From the NCBI RefSeq assembly GCF_007655005.1, contig NZ_SZVW01000025.1, positions 62,001 through 126,000 of the forward strand: a stretch of DNA of 64,000 bases. The letters run 5' to 3'. The DNA comes from Streptomyces tibetensis (GTDB lineage: Bacteria; Actinomycetota; Actinomycetes; Streptomycetales; Streptomycetaceae). Position 1 is the stretch's first letter, and the number at the start of each line of letters is the position of its first letter. Below, piece by piece: positions 1 to 8,239 of this stretch. The notes below the pieces were generated by a model, which worked only from the letters and a program-made list of their open reading frames with translations, did no database searches and was not told the DNA's origin. The translations under genes were made by a program, and so were the position numbers.

Positions 1-1
1 G

Positions 2-472
2 TTCTACCGCGAGCGGCTGACGGCGTACGCCGCCCGGGGCAGCTTCCCGGTCAACGGCTCGGTGGAGATCCGGGTGACCGGCCTGGACGACCCGGGCGAC
101 GTGGAGGTCTCCGGGGCCCGCCCGCCGCTGCTGTCGGCGCTCCGGCCGCCCGAGGAGCACCCCGAGTGGGACACGGCCGTGTGGCTGGACGTCCTCACGC
201 TGCCGGGCACACCGGACGCGGAGGCCTTCCTGCGCGAGATCGAGCGGTTCCTCCTGCGCACGTTCGACGGCGGTTCTGCGCTCACCCGGGTGGAGTGGTC
301 CAAGGGGTGGGCGTACACGGACGACGGGGTGTGGAGCGACGAGGAGGTGCTGGGCGGCGTCGTTCCGGCGGCGGTCGGCACCGCCGCCTGGGCGGAGGCG
401 GACGGGGTGCTCGACCGCCTCGACCCGCACCGCGTGTACGGAAACGCCTTCCTGGACCGGCTGTTCGGCTAG
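2..472 (+). CDS. C-terminal part of an FAD-linked oxidase with cholesterol-oxidase-type substrate-binding domain (5' truncated)
   Basis: The open frame runs in from the window edge, so only about 156 residues are visible; the GTG at 62 is internal, because coding continues upstream in frame. The visible part has the character of the substrate-binding domain at the C-terminus of vanillyl-alcohol-oxidase-fold (type II) cholesterol oxidases: a Trp/Tyr-rich segment (VEWSKGWAYT) followed by a terminal RVYGNAFLDRLF. The FAD-binding half lies outside the window, so the substrate cannot be read here. The stop (470-472) overlaps the convergent TetR stop (469-471). The family call comes from recognised sequence character, not from catalytic residues; another FAD-linked oxidase is the main alternative. 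Confidence 0.6.
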   Translation, partial: FYRERLTAYAARGSFPVNGSVEIRVTGLDDPGDVEVSGARPPLLSALRPPEEHPEWDTAVWLDVLTLPGTPDAEAFLREIERFLLRTFDGGSALTRVEWSKGWAYTDDGVWSDEEVLGGVVPAAVGTAAWAEADGVLDRLDPHRVYGNAFLDRLFG

Positions 473-1053
473 GGCGTGAGATACGCCTGGACGGTCGGGG
501 CGTACCGGTCCGTCAGGGCGTCGACGGTGCTCGCCCTCAGCTCGGTGGCGCGGGCGATGCCGTACATCACGCCGAGGCCGAGCAGGGTGGCCACGGCCAG
601 TTCGGCCCGCAGGGCCGCGTCGGGGCCGGTGAGGCGGGCGGTGAGCCGGTCGGTCACCTGGGTGCGGAAGTTGGCACGCAGGATGTCGCCCTGCTCGCCG
701 TGCAGAGGGGCGAACACGATCCGCAGCAGTGGGTCGGCGCCCTGCTCGGACTGGCTGACCAGGACGTGCCGGACCATGTGCGGGCCGAGGGCGTCGAGCG
801 GCGCGGCGAGCAGCGCTTCGGCGTCGGTCTCGAAGGACATGACCCGGGCGAACAGCGCGTCCTTGTTGCCGAAGTACTTGAGGATCAGCGGCGGGCTCAC
901 TCCGGCGCGGTCGGCGACGGCCTTGAGGGTGATGTCGCCGTGTGCGTGCCGGGCCAGCAGGTATCGGGCCGCTTTCAGAATGGCCGTCCTGGTCGACTCG
1001 GCGTCCCTGCGGGCGGGTGTGGGCGTGACGGGTGGAGTGCTCACGGCACTCAT
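469..1053 (-). CDS. TetR-family transcriptional regulator of the adjacent MFS transporter
   Basis: A 194-residue regulator with an N-terminal TetR helix-turn-helix at about residues 18-62 (TLKAVADRAGVSPPLILKYF followed by GNKDALF) and a variable ligand-binding C-terminal half. The start is the ATG at 1053, which overlaps the transporter's stop as ATGA, so the two genes are translationally coupled, transporter first. Such pairs normally repress their own operon until an exported compound binds the regulator. The matching target here is the pair of identical 18-bp palindromes at 2578-2619, which sit over the operon promoter. The ligand cannot be told from sequence. Confidence 0.88.
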   Translation of the reverse strand: MSAVSTPPVTPTPARRDAESTRTAILKAARYLLARHAHGDITLKAVADRAGVSPPLILKYFGNKDALFARVMSFETDAEALLAAPLDALGPHMVRHVLVSQSEQGADPLLRIVFAPLHGEQGDILRANFRTQVTDRLTARLTGPDAALRAELAVATLLGLGVMYGIARATELRASTVDALTDRYAPTVQAYLTP

Positions 1054-2540
1054 GCTCCCTCCATGGTCTGCTCGCGCGCGCCCCGGGTGCGCTCCCGGGC
1101 CCGATCCGGGCCGTCCGTGGCGTCCTCGGCGGAGTCGCCGGGGATGCACAGGGCCGCCGCCGCGGCCGGCAGGGCGACCGCCCCGGCCATCGCGAACGCC
1201 AGCAGATAGCCGTGCAGGGTGGGCACCGGGACGCCGGCGACCGGGCTGGTGTGGTGCACCAGGACGGCGGCCACGGCGGCGCTGGAGCAGGCCTGGCCGA
1301 TCGTGCGCATCAGGACGTTGACGCCGTTGGCGGAGGCGGTCTGCCCGGGCGGTACGGCCCGCAGGATGAGGGTGGGCAGCGCCGAGTAGGCCAGGGTGGT
1401 GCCGATCGCGACGACCGTGGCCCCCGCGATGATCATCCACAGCTCACGGCTGTCGGCGATGCGCACGGCGTACCCGGCGGCGATGACCGTCGCCCCGAGG
1501 GCGAGGGTGATGCGCGGCCCCCGGGCGGCGGAGATGCGGGCGGAGACGGGCGACAGCAGCAGCATCACGATGCCGCTGGGCAGCAGGCACAGCCCGGTGG
1601 CGACGATGGACAGTCCGAGCCCGTACCCGGTGGCCTCGGGCGCCTGCACCAGCTGGGCGGTGACGAGGGTGTTGGCGTAGAACGCGAACCCGGCGAGCAG
1701 AGCGGCCACATGGGACAGGCCGACCCGGGGCTGCCCCACCAACCGCAGGTCCACCAGGGGCCATTCGCTCCGGAGCTGCTGCCACGACCACAGCGCGAGC
1801 ACGACGACGGCGGCGGCGAACAGACCCACGACACGGGCGCTGCCCCAGCCCCACTGCCCGCCCTGCGACACTCCGAGCAGCAGGCAGACCAGCCCGGCGG
1901 CAAGACCGATGGTGCCCGGTACGTCGAAGCGGCCGGGCTCGCGCACCGGCGACTCGCGCACCGCCCACCACACCGAGGTCACACCTGCGGCGCCGAGGAC
2001 GCTGGTCACCCAGAACATGGTGTGCCAGTTCGCGTACTGCACGATCACCGCGGCCAGCGGCAGGCCGAGCGCGGCGCCGATGCCGACGGTGGAACTCATC
2101 AGCGCCACGGCCGATCCCCGGCGTTCCGGCGGCAGTTCGTCCCGCAGGATGCTGATGGACAGGGGGACGACCGCGGCAGCGGCGCCGGACAGAGTGCGGG
2201 CTGCGATGAGCACGGCGATGTCTGAGGTCAGTGCGCACAGGACCGAACCGGCGGTCATCAGCCCGAGGGCCGCCATGAGGACGCGCCGCTTGCCGTACAT
2301 GTCGCCGGCCCGGCCGAGGACCGGCGTGAGGACGGCGCCGGAGAGCAGGGTGGCCGTCACCATCCAGGAGACCGCGCCCGCCGAGGCGCCGGTGAGCCGG
2401 GGCAGGTCGGGCAGCAGGGGCACGACCACGGTCTGCATGACCGCCATGAGGATGCCGCCGAACGCGAGCACCGGGACGGTGAGCCGTGCCCGCAGGGTGT
2501 CCGCACCGGGCGGCTTGCGTATCGCGGGTGTCTGGTCCAT
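1050..2540 (-). CDS. MFS drug exporter of the DHA2 (14-helix, EmrB/QacA-like) type
   Basis: A 496-residue integral membrane protein of about 14 hydrophobic segments, the usual size for the DHA2 family of proton-driven drug antiporters. The loop after helix 2 carries the MFS motif A (GRAGDMYGKRR), and there is a second Arg-rich loop (PPERRG) after helix 4. The chosen ATG at 2540 has AGGAG six bases upstream; an in-frame ATG further up would run back through the operators and is unlikely. First gene of a two-gene operon with the TetR gene, which overlaps its stop by four bases. Likely role: export of a toxic or endogenous compound at the cytoplasmic membrane. Substrate unknown. Confidence 0.87.
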   Translation of the reverse strand: MDQTPAIRKPPGADTLRARLTVPVLAFGGILMAVMQTVVVPLLPDLPRLTGASAGAVSWMVTATLLSGAVLTPVLGRAGDMYGKRRVLMAALGLMTAGSVLCALTSDIAVLIAARTLSGAAAAVVPLSISILRDELPPERRGSAVALMSSTVGIGAALGLPLAAVIVQYANWHTMFWVTSVLGAAGVTSVWWAVRESPVREPGRFDVPGTIGLAAGLVCLLLGVSQGGQWGWGSARVVGLFAAAVVVLALWSWQQLRSEWPLVDLRLVGQPRVGLSHVAALLAGFAFYANTLVTAQLVQAPEATGYGLGLSIVATGLCLLPSGIVMLLLSPVSARISAARGPRITLALGATVIAAGYAVRIADSRELWMIIAGATVVAIGTTLAYSALPTLILRAVPPGQTASANGVNVLMRTIGQACSSAAVAAVLVHHTSPVAGVPVPTLHGYLLAFAMAGAVALPAAAAALCIPGDSAEDATDGPDRARERTRGAREQTMEGA

Positions 2541-2577
2541 GGGCGCTCCTGCGGGCGGCGCGCCGGGCGAGGGCGCA

Positions 2578-2622
2578 GGTGAATGGCAATTCACCTTAGT
2601 CGGTGAATGGCAATTCACCCAA
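2578..2622 (-). promoter_or_regulatory. Tandem TetR operators overlapping the MFS-TetR promoter
   Basis: GGTGAATGGCAATTCACC occurs twice, at 2578-2595 and 2602-2619, identical and 24 bp apart centre to centre. Each is an inverted repeat of GGTGAAT with a 4-bp centre. On the minus strand a promoter fits inside them: -35 TTGGGT (2617-2622), 18-bp spacer, -10 TAAGGT (2593-2598). A repressor bound there would block RNA polymerase. Assignment to the TetR protein encoded at 469-1053 is inference from position. Confidence 0.75.
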
Positions 2623-2960
2623 CCTTTGATTACTTAGAGTTTCTATTTTTGGACACAGAGTACTGGTCCGGATGCTGCGGCACCCCGGCCGCTGAATCGC
2701 GCCAGTTTCACGGCGTGACGCGCACCACCGGCAACGCGCGACTCGAGCAGAAACATCCGCCGCAACACCCTCCGCGGGCGGAATTTCCCCTTCCGCAGTC
2801 ATGCCCGACCCCCGTGGAGCAAGATCATCTTCGTTCAACCTTGCACGACATAAGGGGAATTGCCCGGATCGCAGCCAACCGCCTCGCGTGGATTTCTCCC
2901 GGTAGCGGGCGGGCCGGTAGGCATGCGGGGTCATCAGCCGAACCCACCCAGGAGGTCCGC
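2623..2960. other. Intergenic region upstream of melC1
   Basis: No convincing gene. The first 40 bases are unusually AT-rich for this window (around 2621-2660), consistent with divergent promoters. The remaining part leads to melC1 with a clear GGAGG ribosome-binding site at 2951-2955. I could not define a -35/-10 pair for melC1. An open frame on the minus strand here has no ribosome-binding site and no recognisable product. Confidence 0.5.
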
Positions 2961-3329
2961 ATGCCGGAACTCAGCCGTCGCAGCGCGCTCACCGCCGCGG
3001 CCGTCCTCGCCACGAGCGCGGGGGCGTTGTCAGCCGCCATCCCGGCCTCGGCCGCCGGGCATCACGACTCCCCCGGGACCTTCGACGAGGTCTACAAGGG
3101 GCGCCGGATACAGGGCCGTCCGGCCACCGGGTCCGGTCACCACGGCCATCACGGCGCGGGATACGCGGTGTTCGTCGACGGGGTGGAGCTGCACGTGATG
3201 CGCAACGCCGACGGCAGCTGGATCAGCGTCGTCAGCCACTACGACCCGGTCGCCACCCCGCGCGCCGCCGCCCGCGCCGCTGTGGACGAGCTGCAGGGCG
3301 CGCCCCTGCTGCCCTTCCCCGCCAACTGA
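2961..3329 (+). CDS. melC1: Tyrosinase co-factor / copper chaperone MelC1
   Basis: A 122-residue caddie protein for tyrosinase. It begins with a Tat-type signal (SRRSAL, then a hydrophobic stretch to ASAAG near residue 33), followed by a His-rich segment (GHHGHHGAGY) that in this family delivers Cu(II) to the apo-tyrosinase. The ATG has GGAGG five bases ahead. melC2 follows 32 bases downstream in the same direction. In Streptomyces MelC1 forms a complex with MelC2, loads copper and carries the signal that exports the complex through the Tat pathway. Length and order are typical of the family. Confidence 0.95.
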   Translation: MPELSRRSALTAAAVLATSAGALSAAIPASAAGHHDSPGTFDEVYKGRRIQGRPATGSGHHGHHGAGYAVFVDGVELHVMRNADGSWISVVSHYDPVATPRAAARAAVDELQGAPLLPFPAN

Positions 3330-3361
3330 CCCACCACGCACGGCATCTGGAGCACCCGCAC

Positions 3362-4183
3362 ATGGCAGTCCGCAAGAACCAGTCCACCCTGACCGCCGAC
3401 GAGAAGCGGCGTTTCGTCGCCGCGCTGCTGGAGCTGAAGCGCAGCGGCCGCTACGACGAGTTCGTCACGACGCACAACTCGTTCATCGTCTCCGACACCG
3501 ACAACGGCGAGCGGACCGGGCACCGCTCACCGTCCTTCCTGCCCTGGCACCGAAGATTCCTCCTGGAGTTCGAGCGGGCACTGCAGTCGGTGGACGCGTC
3601 GGTGACGCTTCCCTACTGGGACTGGACGGTCGACCGTACGCCGCGCGCCTCGCTGTGGGCACCCGACTTCCTCGGGGGTACCGGGCGGGAGCGGGACGGC
3701 CGGGTGACGGACGGGCCGTTCTCCGCGTCCGGCGGGAACTGGCCGGTCGACGTGCGGGTCGACGGCCGTACGTTCCTGCGGCGCTCCCTGGGTTCCGGTA
3801 CGCGCGAGCTGCCGACGCGGGCCGAGGTCGAGTCGGTGCTGGCGATGCCCACGTACGACATGGCGCCCTGGAACAGCGGCTCGGACGGCTTCCGCAACCA
3901 CCTCGAAGGGTGGCGGGGCGTCAATCTGCACAACCGCGTCCACGTCTGGGTCGGCGGTCAGATGGCCACCGGGGTCTCCCCCAACGACCCCGTCTTCTGG
4001 CTGCACCACGCGTACATAGACAAGCTGTGGGCGGAGTGGCAGCGACGCCACCCCGGCTCGGGCTATCTGCCCACCGCGGGGACGCCGAACGTCATCGACC
4101 TGAACGAGACGATGCGGCCCTGGCACGACATGAGTCCGGCCGACCTGCTGGACCACACCAGGTTCTACACCTTCGACGTCTGA
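3362..4183 (+). CDS. melC2: Tyrosinase MelC2 (monophenol monooxygenase)
   Basis: A 273-residue type-3 copper enzyme that hydroxylates monophenols and oxidises o-diphenols to quinones, the first steps of melanin formation. All six copper-ligand histidines are present at the expected places: CuA His38, His54 and His63 (HRSPSFLPWHRRF), and CuB His190 and His194 (NLHNRVHVW) and His216 (FWLHHAYID). It has no signal peptide and depends on MelC1, encoded just upstream, for copper and export. The stop is immediately adjacent to the stop of the convergent RNase HI gene. The protein looks intact and active. Confidence 0.97.
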   Translation: MAVRKNQSTLTADEKRRFVAALLELKRSGRYDEFVTTHNSFIVSDTDNGERTGHRSPSFLPWHRRFLLEFERALQSVDASVTLPYWDWTVDRTPRASLWAPDFLGGTGRERDGRVTDGPFSASGGNWPVDVRVDGRTFLRRSLGSGTRELPTRAEVESVLAMPTYDMAPWNSGSDGFRNHLEGWRGVNLHNRVHVWVGGQMATGVSPNDPVFWLHHAYIDKLWAEWQRRHPGSGYLPTAGTPNVIDLNETMRPWHDMSPADLLDHTRFYTFDV

Positions 4184-4885
4184 TCAGACGGTCGCGCCCG
4201 AGCGGCACTCCGGGTGGCCCCAGCCGCTGTCGTTCTTGGCGATGGGCTCGCCGGCCGCGTAGGAGCGGCCGCACTGGCAGCGGCCGGGGAACTTCGCCTT
4301 GATGGTGCGCGTGGAGCCCTTCCCGCCCGTGGCCTTGGCCGTACGGGCGGCGGCGCCGCGCGGGCGGGAGCGGGGGGCCTTCGCCGGGGTGTCCGGGGAG
4401 GGCGGCGGCTCGGGAGATCCGAGGCCGCTGCCCGCGGGCTCCTGGACGACGGCGGCCTGACTCGCGGCGCGGTCGGCGAAGTCGTTGAGCCGGTCCCCGT
4501 CCACCTGGTGGGCGGGGACGTAGCGGAACTCGACCGAGCGGCCGTCCAGGAGCTCGTCGATGCGCACGACGAGGTCCTGGTTGGCGACCGGCTTGCCGGC
4601 GGAGGTCTTCCAGCCGTTGCGCTTCCAGCCCGGCAGCCAGGTGGTGACGGCCTTCATCGCGTACTGCGAGTCCATCCGGACCTCGAGCGGCACGTCCGGG
4701 TCGGTCGCCGCCAGCAGGCGCTCCAGCGCGGTGAGTTCGGCGACGTTGTTGGTGGCCTTGCCGAGCGGCCCCGCCTCCCACCGCTCCGGCGTCTCGGAAG
4801 CGTCGGCGACGACCCAGGCCCAGCCCGCGGGCCCGGGATTTCCCTTCGAAGCCCCGTCACACGCGGCCACAACACGTTCACGCAT
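4184..4885 (-). CDS. rnhA: Ribonuclease HI with an extra Cys-rich C-terminal domain
   Basis: A 233-residue protein whose first 140 residues form a type I RNase H, which cuts the RNA strand of RNA-DNA hybrids. The metal-binding residues are Asp10 (ACDGASKGNPG), Glu50 (NNVAEL), Asp72 (RMDSQYA) and Asp135, with the catalytic-loop His126. A Pro/Ala-rich linker follows (about 145-190), then a short C-terminal module with CxC and HPEC (RCQCGRSYAAGEPI ... WGHPEC) that looks like a small zinc site. The start at 4885 is the ATG before the first strand; another in-frame ATG lies at 4897. Role of the tail is unknown. Confidence 0.9.
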   Translation of the reverse strand: MRERVVAACDGASKGNPGPAGWAWVVADASETPERWEAGPLGKATNNVAELTALERLLAATDPDVPLEVRMDSQYAMKAVTTWLPGWKRNGWKTSAGKPVANQDLVVRIDELLDGRSVEFRYVPAHQVDGDRLNDFADRAASQAAVVQEPAGSGLGSPEPPPSPDTPAKAPRSRPRGAAARTAKATGGKGSTRTIKAKFPGRCQCGRSYAAGEPIAKNDSGWGHPECRSGATV

Positions 4886-4938
4886 GCGCTCGATCATGCC
4901 ATGGCCGTGAGGGCCGTCCGGCCACGAGGTCCGGGAGG

Positions 4939-5736
4939 CTAGGCCACGTCGGTCAGCTTCGGCATCTCTCCTTCGGTCGTCGTGGTGTCGATCACCGAGA
5001 AGCTCGCGCCCTGCGGGTCGCTGATGGCCGCGAACCGGCCGAACGGCGTGGTCATGGGACCGAACCGCAGCACGCCGCCCAGCTCGGTGGCCCTCGCCAC
5101 GGCCGCGTCGCAGTCCTCGACGGTGAAGTAGACGTTGATGTACGGCTGCACCTCGGGCGGGAACTCCGCACCCATCTTCATCCGGCCCAGCACGGTGCGC
5201 TCGCCCAGGTCGTAGACCCGGAAGTTCATCTCGCCGTCCTCCATGTCCCGCTGCCGGTAGGAGAACACGGCGGGGAAGAACGCGTCGGACTTCTCCGGCT
5301 CGCGGGTGAAGACCTCCGCCCAGGTGAAGGCGCCGGGTTCGGCCATCGCCTGGAAGCCCTCGTGGGTGCCGGCCTGCCAGACGCCGAAAACGACACCACC
5401 GGGATCGCGGGCCAGGCACATGGTGCCGAAGTCGGCGACCTGCATCGGTTCCATCAGCACCTCGCCGCCGTGGTGGCGGATCCGGGCGGCGGTGGTGGCG
5501 GCGTCCTGGGACGCGAAGTACAGGCACCACTGCGACAGGCCCTCCTGGCCCGGCATCGGCGGAACGACGGCGGCGACCGCCTTGCCGTTCACGGAGGCCT
5601 CCGTGTAGTTGCCGAACTCCGCCGCCGCCTCGGCGAAGGTCCAGCCCAGGAGGTCCCCGTAGAAGCTCTTGGCCCCTTCGAGATCGCCGAACATCGCGTC
5701 GGCCCAGCAAGGGGCTCCTTCAGGTTGCACGGCCAT
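4939..5736 (-). CDS. Two-domain VOC (glyoxalase/bleomycin-resistance fold) protein
   Basis: A 265-residue tandem VOC protein, each half of about 125 residues. The second half ends with the usual FGRFAAISDPQGASFSV. This fold forms metal-dependent isomerases, dioxygenases or ligand-binding proteins; two-domain actinobacterial members are often annotated only as glyoxalase-like or hydroxylase. Start: the ATG at 5736 is eight bases after GGGAAGGG; a GTG two codons earlier is too close to that site. It lies 53 bases downstream of the RNase HI gene on the same strand. No substrate can be assigned. Confidence 0.8.
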   Translation of the reverse strand: MAVQPEGAPCWADAMFGDLEGAKSFYGDLLGWTFAEAAAEFGNYTEASVNGKAVAAVVPPMPGQEGLSQWCLYFASQDAATTAARIRHHGGEVLMEPMQVADFGTMCLARDPGGVVFGVWQAGTHEGFQAMAEPGAFTWAEVFTREPEKSDAFFPAVFSYRQRDMEDGEMNFRVYDLGERTVLGRMKMGAEFPPEVQPYINVYFTVEDCDAAVARATELGGVLRFGPMTTPFGRFAAISDPQGASFSVIDTTTTEGEMPKLTDVA

Positions 5737-5900
5737 GGCCACGGCCCTTCCCGCATGAGAGGAATCATCCGTTTCCTCACGCTAGTCACCCGGGCGTGGA
5801 CTCGCGCGTCGAGTGGTCCTTCCGCCGCGCACGTCTTCCCCCCGGCGCGCGGTTGTGCTTGCCTGAGTGCCGTTTCGGTGGCCGGGGCGGGAGTTGCCGT

Positions 5901-6800
5901 ATGCGCAAGCCGTGGGTCGTGGGGGTACTGCTGGCCGGGGTGCTCCTCGGCGGGTGTGGGGACCCCGCGTCCGCACCCGAGGAGCCTGCGCCGGCCGCAC
6001 CGAGCGCGTCGGCCACCACTCACCAGCGCGCCCCCGCCTCCCCGGGCCCGGAGCCGAAACGGGCGCCCACGGTGCTGTACCTCGGCGACTCGCTGGCCAT
6101 GGAGGGCCAGGAGGTACTGGGCGAGGAGTTACGCCGGGACCTGAAGGCGAAGTACACCGGTGCCCCGTACTCCGGCACCACCCTGTGCGACTACCTGGAG
6201 GGCACGGCCGACCGCTCCCTGGTACCGGCCGCCGACAAGGCCGCCGCGCTGGTGCGCAGGCTGCGGCCCGACTTCGTGGTCCTGCAGTTCTGGGGGAACT
6301 CCTGGGGCTACACGCCGTGCATGGACGGCATCACCTACGGCAGGTCCCCGGCCCGGTACTTCACCCGCTACGACGCCGACGCGCGCCGGCTCACGGAGCA
6401 GATCGCCGCGGCCGGGAGCGGCGGCCGCCCGCGGATCGTCTGGGTGTCGCAGGGCCCGGACCCGATCACCCCCGAGCGGATCCGGCGCGTCAACGCGCTG
6501 TACGAGAAGCGTGCCGCCGTCTCGGGCGACCTCGTGGCGGACGCCGGGAAGGCGGTGAGTCCGGCCACCGGCCGCTACACCTGGGCGCAGTACCTGCCGT
6601 GCACCGCTTACGAGCGCTCCCACCCCGGCTTCTGCACACAGTCCGGCCGCGACCGCACGGCCCTGCACCGCGACGACGACTACCTGCACTTCTGCCTGGC
6701 CCCCACGACGTCCAAGCCGAAGCCCTGCCCGGTCCGCTCCCCCGGGATCCTGCGCATCGCCCGGGAGATCACCAAAACCGTTCGACAGGCCGCGCGTTGA
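5901..6800 (+). CDS. Secreted SGNH-hydrolase lipoprotein
   Basis: A 299-residue protein starting with a lipoprotein signal (hydrophobic stretch, then LLGGC with Cys19 as lipidation site) and a Pro/Ala-rich linker to about residue 55. The rest is an SGNH/GDSL hydrolase domain: block I GDSLAMEG with Ser64 as nucleophile, FWGNSWG in the oxyanion/Asn region and a C-terminal DYLH (Asp260, His263) completing the triad. It is therefore a candidate esterase, acyltransferase partner or lipase on the outer face of the membrane. The upstream GTG at 5796 would place a long hydrophilic tail before the signal and is rejected. GGGAG precedes the ATG. Confidence 0.83.
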   Translation: MRKPWVVGVLLAGVLLGGCGDPASAPEEPAPAAPSASATTHQRAPASPGPEPKRAPTVLYLGDSLAMEGQEVLGEELRRDLKAKYTGAPYSGTTLCDYLEGTADRSLVPAADKAAALVRRLRPDFVVLQFWGNSWGYTPCMDGITYGRSPARYFTRYDADARRLTEQIAAAGSGGRPRIVWVSQGPDPITPERIRRVNALYEKRAAVSGDLVADAGKAVSPATGRYTWAQYLPCTAYERSHPGFCTQSGRDRTALHRDDDYLHFCLAPTTSKPKPCPVRSPGILRIAREITKTVRQAAR

Positions 6801-6817
6801 CCGCTCGAATGGGCGGC

Positions 6818-7708
6818 ATGTGTGCGGTGCGAATGCATGAGGACGAGCTGGACATCGACGTCTCACTCGTCGGCCGGCTGATCGCCGGACAGTTCCCGCG
6901 GTGGGCCGGACTGCCGTTGCGGCGGCTGGAGTCCTCCGGGACGGAGAACGCCATGTTCCGCCTCGGCGCGGACAAGGTCGTACGGCTTCCCCGGCACCCC
7001 CGCGCCGTGGAGGCCATCGCACACGAGTTGCGCTGGCTGCCCCGGCTGGGCCCCGCGCTGCCCGTCGGCGCGCCCGAAGCCCTCGGGCGGGGCGAGCCCG
7101 GGGACGGCTTCCCCTGGCCCTGGTCGGTGTACGGCTGGCTGGACGGCCGCAACCCGGTGCCCGGCGCGCTCGAGGAACCCGCGCTGCTCGCCGAGGACCT
7201 GGCGGCGTACGTCACGGCCTTGCGGCGTGTCGACGCGTCGGACGGCCCTCCGGGCTACCGGGGGGTGCCGCTGGCGAGCCGGGACTCCTTCATGCGTGAG
7301 GCCCTCGCACAGCTCGCGGGCCGGATCGACACCGCCGTGGTCACGAAGGTGTGGGAAGAGGCCCTGAGCGCTCCGGAGCACACCGGCCCGCCGGTCTGGG
7401 CCCACGGCGACCTGATGGCCGGGAACCTGCTGCTCACCGGCGGACGGCTGAGTGCCGTGATCGACTACGGGACGGTGGGGGTCGGTGATCCCGCCGTCGA
7501 CCTCATCGGCGCCTGGTGCCTGCTGCCGGCGGCGGCCCGCGGGGTGTTCCGCGAATCCGTGGGCGCCGGTGAGGCCGAATGGGCCCGGGCCCGGGGCTGG
7601 GCCCTGTCGATCGCGGTCATCGCGCTGCCGTACTACTGGGACACGAACCCGCCGGTCGCGGCGAACTCCCGGTATGTGATCGCGGAGATCGCGGCCGAGA
7701 CGGTGTAG
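6818..7708 (+). CDS. Aminoglycoside-phosphotransferase-family kinase
   Basis: A 296-residue APH-fold kinase. The catalytic loop HGDLMAGN and the metal loop IDYGTVGVGDPAVDL are intact, and the N-lobe has a nucleotide-binding strand (KVVRLPRH). Members phosphorylate small molecules such as aminoglycosides, sugars or macrolides; this sequence resembles the broad housekeeping-type subfamily common in Streptomyces, so antibiotic resistance should not be assumed. Several in-frame starts are possible (6809, 6818, 6833) with no decisive ribosome-binding site; 6818 is chosen. A 12-bp hairpin begins at the stop codon. Confidence 0.8.
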   Translation: MCAVRMHEDELDIDVSLVGRLIAGQFPRWAGLPLRRLESSGTENAMFRLGADKVVRLPRHPRAVEAIAHELRWLPRLGPALPVGAPEALGRGEPGDGFPWPWSVYGWLDGRNPVPGALEEPALLAEDLAAYVTALRRVDASDGPPGYRGVPLASRDSFMREALAQLAGRIDTAVVTKVWEEALSAPEHTGPPVWAHGDLMAGNLLLTGGRLSAVIDYGTVGVGDPAVDLIGAWCLLPAAARGVFRESVGAGEAEWARARGWALSIAVIALPYYWDTNPPVAANSRYVIAEIAAETV

Positions 7709-7744
7709 GGGCGGAGCCGCCGGGGTGCGGGACGGCTCCGCCCC
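7708..7744. terminator. Bidirectional terminator-like hairpin
   Basis: A perfect 12-bp inverted repeat (GGGGCGGAGCCG at 7708-7719 with its complement at 7733-7744, 13-base loop) lies between convergent genes: the kinase ending at 7708 and the VOC gene ending at 7757. There is no T-run, as is usual for Streptomyces terminators. Confidence 0.7.
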
Positions 7745-7756
7745 TGTGGGGGCACG

Positions 7757-8239
7757 TCACCCGCCCGCGTACGCCTTGTCCAGGGCGGCGATGTCGAACT
7801 TGCTCATCGCCATGAACGCCTGGGTGACGCGGGCGGCCTTGACCGGATCCGGGTCGGTGATCATCTCGTCGAGCCGGTCGGGGACGACCTGCCAGGACAC
7901 GCCGAACCGGTCCTTGAGCCAGCCGCAGGGGCCGGGCTCGCCGCCGTTCTCGGTGAGCCTGTTCCAGTAGTGGTCGATCTCCTCCTGGTTCTCGCAGAAG
8001 ATCATGAAGGAGACCGCCTCGCTGAACGTGAACTGGGGTCCGCCGTTGAGGCCCAGGAACCGGTGTCCGTTGGCCGTGAACTCGACGGTCATCACGCTTC
8101 CGGCGGGCTGCGGCGCTCCCTCGGGGTAGCGGGCGATCTTGCCGATGCTGGAGTTCTTGAAGACCGAGACGTAGAAGTGGGCAGCCTCCTCGGCCTGACC
8201 GTCGAACCAGAGGCAGGTGGTGAATCCGTCGGTGGTCAT
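7757..8239 (-). CDS. PhnB/3-demethylubiquinone-methyltransferase-like VOC protein
   Basis: A 160-residue VOC protein of the PhnB-like group: N-terminal FTTCLWFDGQAEEAAHFYVSVF-type strand, central GPQFTFSEAVSFMI, and a C-terminal WLKDRFGVSWQVVPDRL that is the typical end of the fold. Close relatives carry the misleading name 3-demethylubiquinone-9 3-methyltransferase but have no SAM site; their activity is largely unknown. The ATG at 8239 has GGGAGGA a few bases upstream. It appears to be a single-gene unit between the hairpin at 7708-7744 and the clpP3 promoter region. Confidence 0.82.
   Translation of the reverse strand: MTTDGFTTCLWFDGQAEEAAHFYVSVFKNSSIGKIARYPEGAPQPAGSVMTVEFTANGHRFLGLNGGPQFTFSEAVSFMIFCENQEEIDHYWNRLTENGGEPGPCGWLKDRFGVSWQVVPDRLDEMITDPDPVKAARVTQAFMAMSKFDIAALDKAYAGG

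Noticed and set aside
2596..2934. Minus-strand open frame upstream of melC1
   Set aside because: No ribosome-binding site, no recognised domain, and it would read through the TetR operators; more likely promoter DNA.
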